Assembly: GCA_964057225.1 (NCBI GenBank) | Contig: OZ059894.1 | Location: forward strand, 23,590,476-23,654,475 | Direction: 5' to 3' | Length of the DNA: 64,000 nt | Origin: Auanema rhodensis | Lineage: Eukaryota; Nematoda; Chromadorea; Rhabditida; Rhabditidae | Shown: positions 27,901-37,296 of the stretch, piece by piece | Layout: every line of letters starts with the position of its first letter | Numbering within the stretch: the stretch's first letter is position 1 | The notes under the pieces: generated by a model | The model's input: only the letters and a program-made list of their open reading frames with translations | Told to the model about the DNA's origin: nothing | Database searches by the model: none | Program-made: the position numbers and the translations under genes

Positions 27901-29728
27901 AGATGCGGTTTTCAAAATTAGATTTCTCATGTCCATATTAGTCTAAAAACAAATTTTTATTGATATTGATGCATGGTAACCATGACTTTGAAATTTACGT
28001 GAACTTTAATTTATGCTAATTAAATGTACACGTGATGTGCACTTGGTATGTAACTCGCTTCACGTGAAAGATAAAGAGATGCGGTTTTCAAAATTAGATT
28101 CCCCATGTCCATATTAGTCTAAAAACAAATTTTTATTGATATTGGTGCATGGTAACCACGACTTTGAAATTTACGTGAACTTTAATTTATGCTAATTAAA
28201 TGTACACGTGATGTGCACTTGGTATGTAACTCGCTTCACGTGAAAGATAAAGAGATGCGGTTTTCAAAATTAGATTCCCCATGTCCATATTAGTCTAAAA
28301 ACAAATTTTTATTGATATTGGTGCATGGTAACCATGACTTTGAAATTTACGTGAACTTTAATTTATGCTAATTAAATGTACACGTGATGTGCACTTGGTA
28401 TGTAACTCGCTTCACGTGAAAGATAAAGAGATGCGGTTTTCAAAATTAGATTCCCCATGTCCATATCAGTCTAAAAACAAATTTTTATTGATATTGGTGC
28501 ATGGTAACCATGACTTTGAAATTTACGTGAACTTTAATTTATGCTAATTAAATGTACACGTGATGTGCACTTGGTATGTAACTCGCTTCACGTGAAAGAT
28601 AAAGAGATGCGGTTTTCAAAATTATATTCCCCATGTCCATATTAGTCTAAAAACAAATTTTTATTGATATTGGTGCATGGTAACCATGACTTTGAAATTT
28701 ACGTGAACTTTAATTTATGCTAATTAAATGTACACGTGATGTGCACTTGGTATGTAACTCGCTTCACGTGAAAGATAAAGAGATGCGGTTTTCAAAATTA
28801 GATTCCCCATGTCCATATTAGTCGAAAAACAAATTTTTATTGATATTGGTTCATGGTAACCATGACTTTGAAATTTACGTGAACTTTAATTTATGCTAAT
28901 TAAATGTACACGTGATGTGCACTTGGTATGTGACTCGCTTCACGTGAAAGATAAAGAGATGCGGTTTTCAGAATTAGATTCCCCATGTCCATATTAGTCT
29001 AAAAACAAATTTTTATTGATATTGGTGCATGGTAACCATGACTTTGAAATTTACGTGAACTTTAATTTATGCTAATTAAATGTACACGTGATGTGCACTT
29101 GGTATGTAACTCGCTTCACGTGAAAGATAAAGAGATGCGGTTTTCAAAATTAGAATCCCCATGTCCATATTAGTCTAAAAACAAATTTTTATTGATATTG
29201 GTGCATGGTAACCATGATTTTGAAATTTACGTGAACTTTAATTTATGCTAATTAAATGTACACGTGATGTGCACTTGGTATGTAACTCGCTTCACGTGAA
29301 AGATAAAGAGATGCGGTTTTCAAAATTAGATTTCTCATGTCCATATTAGTCTAAAAACAAATTTTTATTGATATTGGTGCATGGTAACCATGACTTTGAA
29401 ATTTACGTGAACTTTAATTTATGCTAATTAAATGTACACGTGATGTGCACTTGGTATGTAACTCGCTTCACGTGAAAGATAAAGAGATGTGGTTTTCAAA
29501 ATTAGATTCCCCATGTCCATATTAGTCTAAAAACAAATTTTTATTGATATTGGTGCATGGTAACCACGACTTTGAAATTTACGTGAACTTTAATTTATGC
29601 TAATTAAATGTACACGTGATGTGCACTTGGTATGTAACTCGCTTCACGTGAAATATAAAGAGATGCGGTTTTCAAAATTAGATTCCCCATGTCCATATTA
29701 GTCTAAAAACAAATTTTTATTGATATTG
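24977..29728 (+). repeat. 8-unit (1408-bp) periodic block
   Basis: ACCACG occurs at 26747, 28155 and 29563, ATGCATGG unit starts at 26561 and 27969, and ATATCAGTC in units 25505, 26913 and 28321, all spaced 1408 bp. GTCGAA units 25857 and 28673 are 2816 bp apart: alternate 1408-bp copies share the GTCGAA, ATGTGAC/CAGAATT, GAATCC half, while the copy between (26913-27792) has GATTTTG units there. The organisation is therefore 8-unit with a 16-unit alternation. Confidence 0.88.
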
Positions 29729-30083
29729 GTGCATGGTAACCATGACTTTGAAATTTACGTGAACTTTAATTTATGCTAATTAAATGTACACGTGATGTGC
29801 ACTTGGTATGTAACTCGCTTCACGTGAAAGTTAAAGAGATGCGGTTTTCAAAATTAGATTCCCCATGTCCATATTAGTCTAAAAACAAATTTTTATTGAT
29901 ATTGGTGCATGGTAACCATGACTTTGAAATTTACGTGAACTTTAATTTATGCTTATTAAATGTACACGTGATGTGCACTTGGTATGTAACTCGCTTCACG
30001 TGAAAGATAAAGAGATGCGGTTTTCAAAATTAGATTCCCCATGTCCATATTAGTCTAAAAACAAATTTTTATTGATATTGGTG

Positions 30084-30096
30084 CATGGTAACCATG
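30084..30096. other. Dyad at unit start (CATGGT-A-ACCATG)
   Basis: Two perfect 6-bp inverted arms flank a single central A; the core GGTAACC fits the BstEII pattern. In GTTC or AATTC units followed by GAC or GAT the arms extend to 7 bp (TCATGGT/ACCATGA). In GTGC units, and in units reading ACCATGTC, they stay at 6 bp. A few units break the dyad, such as ACCACG at 26747, 28155 and 29563, GGTAATTATG near 31671, and CATAGTAACC near 25156. Short dyads are common in centromeric satellites; function here is inference. Confidence 0.85.
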
Positions 30097-30116
30097 ACTT
30101 TGAAATTTACGTGAAC

Positions 30117-30136
30117 TTTAATTTATGCTAATTAAA
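30117..30136. other. Stem-loop candidate, 7-bp A/T arms, 6-nt loop
   Basis: TTTAATT (unit 37-43) and AATTAAA (unit 50-56) are perfect inverted arms around TATGCT. The arms are A/T only, so the hairpin would be weak as RNA but could help cruciform extrusion or melting in supercoiled DNA. The segment is nearly invariant: I found changes only in units starting 19699, 29905, 35185, 60308 and 63300. Confidence 0.7.
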
Positions 30137-30170
30137 TGTACACGTGATGTGCACTTGGTATGTAACTCGC

Positions 30171-30180
30171 TTCACGTGAA
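30171..30180. other. 10-bp perfect palindrome TTCACGTGAA
   Basis: Unit positions 91-100 form a perfect palindrome around CACGTG. It decays more often than the other CACGTG at 61-66. The recurrent form CACGTAAAAG appears in units 30609, 31313, 37649, 37825, 38881, 39057, 40636, 40812, 42567, 42743, 47832, 48184, 50648, 53459 and 58724. Private forms occur near 20146, 47221, 50215 and 63573. The 61-66 core is hit only by CACGTC at 1826 and 3936. Confidence 0.8.
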
Positions 30181-30230
30181 AGATAAAGAGATGCGGTTTT
30201 CAAAATTAGATTCCCCATGTCCATATTAGT

Positions 30231-30256
30231 CTAAAAACAAATTTTTATTGATATTG
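30231..30256. other. A/T-tract tail of the unit
   Basis: Unit positions 151-176 hold an A5 run then a T5 run with only a few G/C bases. With the TTTT and AAAA runs at 117-125 they give A-tracts about 31 bp apart, a layout that could bend the helix near the unit boundary. Curvature is inferred from base runs only. This segment also carries the 2-bp deletion of the 174-bp units. Confidence 0.5.
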
Positions 30257-31488
30257 GTGCATGGTAACCATGACTTTGAAATTTACGTGAACTTTAATTT
30301 ATGCTAATTAAATGTACACGTGATGTGCACTTGGTATGTAACTCGCTTCACGTGAAAGATAAAGAGATGCGGTTTTCAAAATTAGATTCCCCATGTCCAT
30401 ATTAGTCTAAAAACAAATTTTTATTGATATTGGTGCATGGTAACCATGACTTTGAAATTTACGTGAACTTTAATTTATGCTAATTAAATGTACACGTGAT
30501 GTGCACTTGGTATGTAACTCGCTTCACGTGAAAGATAAAGAGATGCGGTTTTCAAAATTAGATTCCCCATGTCCATATTAGTCTAAAAACAAATTCTTAT
30601 TGATATTGGTGCATGGTAACCATGACTTTGAAATTTACGTGAACTTTAATTTATGCTAATTAAATGTACACGTGATGTGCACTTGGTATGTAACTCGCTT
30701 CACGTAAAAGATAAAGAGATGCGGTTTTCAAAATTAGATTCCCCATGTCCATATTAGTCTAAAAACAAATTTTTATTGATATTGGTGCATGGTAACCATG
30801 ACTTTGAAATTTACGTGAACTTTAATTTATGCTAATTAAATGTACACGTGATGTGCACTTGGTATGTAACTCGCTTCACGTGAAAGATAAAGAGATGCGG
30901 TTTTCAAAATTAGATTCCCCATGTCCATATTAGTCTAAAAACAAATTTTTATTGATATTGGTGCATGGTAACCATGACTTTGAAATTTACGTGAACTTTA
31001 ATTTATGCTAATTAAATGTACACGTGATGTGCACTTGGTATGTAACTCGCTTCACGTGAAAGATAAAGAGATGCGGTTCTCAAAATTAGATTCCCCATGT
31101 CCATATTAGTCTAAAAACAAATTTTTATTGATATTGGTGCATGGTAACCATGACTTTGAAATTTACGTGAACTTTAATTTATGCTAATTAAATGTACACG
31201 TGATGTGCACTTGGTATGTAACTCGCTTCACGTGAAAGATAAAGAGATGCGGTTTTCAAAATTAGATTCCCCATGTCCATATTAGTCTAAAAACAAATTT
31301 TTATTGATATTGGTGCATGGTAACCATGACTTTGAAATTTACGTGAACTTTAATTTATGCTAATTAAATGTACACGTGATGTGCACTTGGTATGTAACTC
31401 GCTTCACGTAAAAGATAAAGAGATGCGGTTTTCAAAATTAGATTCCCCATGTCCATATTAGTCTAAAAACAAATTTTTATTGATATTG

Positions 31489-33072
31489 GTGCATGGTAAC
31501 CATGACTTTGAAATTTACGTGAACTTTAATTTATGCTAATTAAATGTACACGTGATGTGCACTTGGTATGTAACTCGCTTCACGTGAAAGATAAAGAGAT
31601 GCGGTTTTCAAAATTAGATTCCCCATGTCCATATTAGTCGAAAAACAAATTTTTATTGATATTGGTTCATGGTAATTATGACTTTGAAATTTACGTGAAC
31701 TTTAATTTATGCTAATTAAATGTACACGTGATGTGCACTTGGTATGTAACTCGCTTCACGTGAAAGATAAAAAGATGCGGTTTTCAGAATTAGATTCCCC
31801 ATGTCCATATTAGTCTAAAAACAAATTTTTATTGATATTGGTTCATGGTAACCATGACTTTGAAATTTACGTGAACTTTAATTTATGCTAATTAAATGTA
31901 CACGTGATGTGCACTTGGTATGTAACTCGCTTCACGTGAAAGATAAAGAGATGCGGTTTTCAAAATTAGAATCCCCATGTCCATATTAGTCTAAAAACAA
32001 ATTTTCATTGATATTAATTCATGGTAACCATGATTTTGAAATTTACGTGAACTTTAATTTATGCTAATTAAATGTACACGTGATGTGCACTTGGTATGTA
32101 ACTCGCTTCACGTGAAAGATAAAGAGATGCGGTTTTCAAAATTAGATTTCTCATGTCCATATTAGTCTAAAAACAAATTTTTATTGATATTGGTGCATGG
32201 TAACCATGACTTTGAAATTTACGTGAACTTTAATTTATGCTAATTAAATGTACACGTGGTGTGCACTTGGTATGTAACTCGCTTCACGTGAAAGACAAAG
32301 AGATGCGGTTTTCAAAATTAGATTCCCCATGTCCATATTAGTCTAAAAACAAATTTTTATTGATATTGGTGCATGGTAACCATGACTTTGAAATTTACGT
32401 GAACTTTAATTTATGCTAATTAAATGTACACGTGATGTGCACTTGGTATGTAACTCGCTTCACGTGAAAGATAAAGAGATGCGGTTTTCAAAATTAGAAT
32501 CCCCATGTCCATATTAGTCTAAAAACAAATTTTTATTGATATTGGTGCATGGTAACCATGATTTTGAAATTTACGTGAACTTTAATTTATGCTAATTAAA
32601 TGTACACGTGATGTGCACTTGGTATGTAACTCGCTTCACGTGAAAGATAAAGAGATGCGGTTTTCAAAATTAGAATCCCCATGTCCATATTAGTCTAAAA
32701 ACAAATTTTTATTGATATTGGTGCATGGTAACCATAATTTTGAAATTTACGTGAACTTTAATTTATGCTAATTAAATGTACACGTGATGTGCACTTGGTA
32801 TGTAACTCGCTTCACGTGAAAGATAAAGAGATGCGGTTTTCAAAATTAGATTTCTCATGTCCATATTAGTCTAAAAACAAATTTTTATTGATATTGGTGC
32901 ATGGTAACCATGACTTTGAAATTTACGTGAACTTTAATTTATGCTAATTAAATGTACACGTGATGTGCACTTGGTATGTAACTCGCTTCACGTGAAAGAT
33001 AAAGAGATGCGGTTTTCAAAATTAGATTCCCCATGTCCATATTAGTCTAAAAACAAATTTTTATTGATATTG
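31489..33072 (+). repeat. 9-unit HOR, 1584 bp, with five-unit cassette
   Basis: Order: GTCGAA (31489); GTTC/AAAAAG/CAGAATT (31665); GTTC/GAATCC with TTTTCATTG (31841); AATTC/GATTTTG/TTTCTC (32017); CGTGGTG/GACAAAG (32193); GAATCC (32369); GATTTTG/GAATCC (32545); TTTCTC with ACCATAAT (32721); plain (32897). Markers repeat 1584 bp later (33224 from 31640, 33590 from 32006, 33843 from 32259). Unit 31665 has private GGTAATTATG. Confidence 0.88.
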
Positions 33073-35360
33073 GTGCATGGTAACCATGACTTTGAAATTT
33101 ACGTGAACTTTAATTTATGCTAATTAAATGTACACGTGATGTGCACTTGGTATGTAACTCGCTTCACGTGAAAGATAAAGAGATGCGGTTTTCAAAATTA
33201 GATTCCCCATGTCCATATTAGTCGAAAAACAAATTTTTATTGATATTGGTTCATGGTAACCATGACTTTGAAATTTACGTGAACTTTAATTTATGCTAAT
33301 TAAATGTACACGTGATGTGCACTTGGTATGTAACTCGCTTCACGTGAAAGATAAAAAGATGCGGTTTTCAGAATTACATTCCCCATGTCCATATTAGTCT
33401 AAAAACAAATTTTTATTGATATTGGTTCATGGTAACCATGACTTTGAAATTTACGTGAACTTTAATTTATGCTAATTAAATGTACACGTGATGTGCACTT
33501 GGTATGTAACTCGCTTCACGTGAAAGATAAAGAGATGCGGTTTTCAAAATTAGAATCCCCATGTCCATATTAGTCTAAAAACAAATTTTCATTGATATTA
33601 ATTCATGGTAACCATGATTTTGAAATTTACGTGAACTTTAATTTATGCTAATTAAATGTACACGTGATGTGCACTTGGTATGTAACTCGCTTCACGTGAA
33701 AGATAAAGAGATGCGGTTTTCAAAATTAGATTTCTCATGTCCATATTAGTCTAAAAACAAATTTTTATTGATATTGGTGCATGGTAACCATGACTTTGAA
33801 ATTTACGTGAACTTTAATTTATGCTAATTAAATGTACACGTGGTGTGCACTTGGTATGTAACTCGCTTCACGTGAAAGACAAAGAGATGCGGTTTTCAAA
33901 ATTAGATTCCCCATGTCCATATTAGTCTAAAAACAAATGTTTATTGATATTGGTGCATGGTAACCATGACTTTGAAATTTACGTGAACTTTAATTTATGC
34001 TAATTAAATGTACACGTGATGTGCACTTGGTATGTAACTCGCTTCACGTGAAAGATAAAGAGATGCGGTTTTCAAAATTAGAATCCCCATGTCCATATTA
34101 GTCTAAAAACAAATTTTTATTGATATTGGTGCATGGTAACCATGATTTTGAAATTTACGTGAACTTTAATTTATGCTAATTAAATGTACACGTGATGTGC
34201 ACTTGGTATGTAACTCGCTTCACGTGAAAGATAAAGAGATGCGGTTTTCAAAATTAGATTTCTCATGTCCATATTAGTCTAAAAACAAATTTTTATTGAT
34301 ATTGGTGCATGGTAACCATGACTTTGAAATTTACGTGAACTTTAATTTATGCTAATTAAATGTACACGTGATGTGCACTTGGTATGTAACTCGCTTCACG
34401 TGAAAGATAAAGAGATGCGGTTTTCAAAATTAGAATCCCCATGTCCATATTAGTCTAAAAACAAATTTTCATTGATATTAATTCATGGTAACCATGATTT
34501 TGAAATTTACGTGAACTTTAATTTATGCTAATTAAATGTACACGTGATGTGCACTTGGTATGTAACTCGCTTCACGTGAAAGATAAAGAGATGCGGTTTT
34601 CAAAATTAGAATCCCCATGTCCATATTAGTCTAAAAACAAATTTTCATTGATATTAATTCATGGTAACCATGATTTTGAAATTTACGTGAACTTTAATTT
34701 ATGCTAATTAAATGTACACGTGATGTGCACTTGGTATGTAACTCGCTTCACGTGAAAGATAAAGAGATGCGGTTTTCAAAATTAGATTTCTCATGTCCAT
34801 ATTAGTCTAAAAACAAATTTTTATTGATATTGGTGCATGGTAACCATGACTTTGAAATTTACGTGAACTTTAATTTATGCTAATTAAATGTACACGTGGT
34901 GTGCACTTGGTATGTAACTCGCTTCACGTGAAAGACAAAGAGATGCGGTTTTCAAAATTAGATTCCCCATGTCCATATTAGTCTAAAAACAAATTTTTAT
35001 TGATATTGGTGCATGGTAACCATGACTTTGAAATTTACGTGAACTTTAATTTATGCTAATTAAATGTACACGTGATGTGCACTTGGTATGTAACTCGCTT
35101 CACGTGAAAGATAAAGAGATGCGGTTTTCAAAATTAGAATCCCCATGTCCATATTAGTCTAAAAACAAATTTTTATTGATATTGGTGCATGGTAACCATG
35201 ATTTTGAAATTTACGTGAACTTTAATTTTTGCTAATTAAATGTACACGTGATGTGCACTTGGTATGTAACTCGCTTCACGTGAAAGATAAAGAGATGCGG
35301 TTTTCAAAATTAGATTTCTCATGTCCATATTAGTCTAAAAACAAATTTTTATTGATATTG
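33073..35360 (+). repeat. Cassette copy plus 6-unit (1056-bp) duplication
   Basis: 33073-34304 repeats the cassette and two following units of the 9-unit HOR. Units 34305 and 34481 both end GAATCC with TTTTCATTG, a one-unit duplication. The AATTC/TTTCTC, CGTGGTG/GACAAAG, GAATCC, GATTTTG/TTTCTC series at 33601 recurs at 34657, 1056 bp later. Unit 35185 has a private A-to-T at 35229 inside the stem-loop. Confidence 0.85.
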
Positions 35361-37296
35361 GTGCATGGTAACCATGACTTTGAAATTTACGTGAACTTTA
35401 ATTTATGCTAATTAAATGTACACGTGATGTGCACTTGGTATGTAACTCGCTTCACGTGAAAGATAAAGAGATGCGGTTTTCAAAATTAGATTCCCCATGT
35501 CCATATTAGTCTAAAAACAAATTTTTATTGATATTGGTGCATGGTAACCATGACTTTGAAATTTACGTGAACTTTAATTTATGCTAATTAAATGTACACG
35601 TGATGTGCACTTGGTATGTAACTCGCTTCACGTGAAAGATAAAGAGATGCGGTTTTCAAAATTAGATTCCCCATGTCCATATTAGTCTAAAAACAAATTT
35701 TTATTGATATTGGTGCATGGTAACCATGACTTTGAAATTTACGTGAACTTTAATTTATGCTAATTAAATGTACACGTGATGTGCACTTGGTATGTAACTC
35801 GCTTCACGTGAAAGATAAAGAGATGCGGTTTTCAAAATTAGATTCCCCATGTCCATATTAGTCTAAAAACAAATTTTTATTGATATTGGTGCATGGTAAC
35901 CATGACTTTGAAATTTACGTGAACTTTAATTTATGCTAATTAAATGTACACGTGATGTGCACTTGGTATGTAACTCGCTTCACGTGAAAGATAAAGAGAT
36001 GCGGTTTTCAAAATTAGATTCCCCATGTCCATATTAGTCTAAAAACAAATTTTTATTGATATTGGTGCATGGTAACCATGACTTTGAAATTTACGTGAAC
36101 TTTAATTTATGCTAATTAAATGTACACGTGATGTGCACTTGGTATGTAACTCGCTTCACGTGAAAGATAAAGAGATGCGGTTTTCAAAATTAGAATCCCC
36201 ATGTCCATATTAGTCTGAAAACAAATTTTTATTGATATTGGTGCATGGTAACCATGATTTTGAAATTTACGTGAACTTTAATTTATGCTAATTAAATGTA
36301 CACGTGATGTGCACTTGGTATGTAACTCGCTTCACGTGAAAGATAAAGAGATGCGGTTTTCAAAATTAGATTTCTCATGTCCATATTAGTCTAAAAACAA
36401 ATTTTTATTGATATTGGTGCATGGTAACCATGACTTTGAAATTTACGTGAACTTTAATTTATGCTAATTAAATGTACACGTGATGTGCACTTGGTATGTA
36501 ACTCGCTTCACGTGAAAGATAAAGAGATGCGGTTTTCAAAATTAGATTCCCCATGTCCATATTAGTCTAAAAACAAATTTTTATTGATATTGGTGCATGG
36601 TAACCATGACTTTGAAATTTACGTGAACTTTAATTTATGCTAATTAAATGTACACGTGATGTGCACTTGGTATGTAACTCGCTTCACGTGAAAGATAAAG
36701 AGATGCGGTTTTCAAAATTAGATTCCCCATGTCCATATTAGTCTAAAAACAAATTTTTATTGATATTGGTGCATGGTAACCATGACTTTGAAATTTACGT
36801 GAACTTTAATTTATGCTAATTAAATGTACACGTGATGTGCACTTGGTATGTAACTCGCTTCACGTGAAAGATAAAGAGATGCGGTTTTCAAAATTAGATT
36901 CCCCATGTCCATATTAGTCTAAAAACAAATTTTTATTGATATTGGTGCATGGTAACCATGACTTTGAAATTTACGTGAACTTTAATTTATGCTAATTAAA
37001 TGTACACGTGATGTGCACTTGGTATGTAACTCGCTTCACGTGAAAGATAAAGAGATGCGGTTTTCAAAATTAGATTCCCCATGTCCATATTAGTCTAAAA
37101 ACAAATTTTTATTGATATTGGTGCATGGTAACCATGACTTTGAAATTTACGTGAACTTTAATTTATGCTAATTAAATGTACACGTGATGTGCACTTGGTA
37201 TGTAACTCGCTTCACGTGAAAGATAAAGAGATGCGGTTTTCAAAATTAGATTCCCCATGTCCATATTAGTCTAAAAACAAATTTTTATTGATATTG
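35361..37296 (+). repeat. Near-consensus GTGC run with one variant pair
   Basis: Eleven units, nine of them essentially consensus. The pair GAATCC (36065, with private GTCTGAAAAC) and GATTTTG/TTTCTC (36241) lies 1056 bp after the same pair at 35009 and 35185, continuing the 6-unit spacing. Confidence 0.82.

Larger units (their letters stand above)
30109..30180 (+). other. Three ACGTGA motifs at 32-33 bp spacing
   Basis: ACGTGA starts at unit positions 29, 62 and 94 (30109, 30142, 30174), all on the same strand, spaced 33 and 32 bp, close to three helical turns. The second and third lie in CACGTG (G-box/E-box) cores. Read on the minus strand the second is ATCACGTG, an exact match to the yeast CDEI consensus RTCACRTG; the third, TTCACGTG, fails only at the first base. 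The pattern is present in nearly all 363 units. Binding by bHLH or bZIP proteins is possible from the motif alone but not shown. Confidence 0.75.
30081..30256 (+). repeat. Reference (consensus-like) 176-bp unit, GTGC form
   Basis: This unit carries none of the recurring variants and serves as the coordinate reference. It has 26 C and 31 G (32% GC) and five CpG (unit positions 30, 63, 88, 95 and 113). Diagnostic variable sites elsewhere are: positions 1-4 (GTGC, GTTC, or a preceding AA giving AATTC); GAC, GTC or GATT near 16-19; CAC or CTC near 72-74; ACTCGC or ACTTGC near 85-90; GTGAAAG or GTAAAAG near 96-102; AAAGAG or AAAAAG near 105-110; AAAATT, AGAATT or ACAATT near 122-127; GATTCC, GAATCC or GATTTCTC near 129-136; GTCTA or GTCGA near 149-153; and ATTTTTA or ATTTGTA near 161-167. 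Plus is an arbitrary strand choice. Confidence 0.97.
29729..31488 (+). repeat. Run of ten near-consensus GTGC units
   Basis: All ten units start GTGC with GAC and GATTCC. The differences seen are AGTTAAAG (29729), GCTTATT (29905), ATTCTTA (30433), GTAAAAG (30609, 31313) and GGTTCTC (30961). No HOR marker is present, so this looks like locally amplified single units. Confidence 0.85.

Noticed and set aside
28365-28547. 60-codon ORF
   Set aside because: Third copy at the 1408-bp HOR spacing; same reasoning.
30141-30146. Yeast-type point centromere
   Set aside because: A CDEI-like octamer is present, but no CDEIII core (TCCGAA) or 80-90 bp CDEII follows it, and the array is regional in scale.
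30081-30256. CENP-B box
   Set aside because: The pattern needs TTCG followed by A and CGGG at fixed spacing. TTCG occurs only in rare TTTTCGAAA variants (near 23865 and 61132) and without CGGG.
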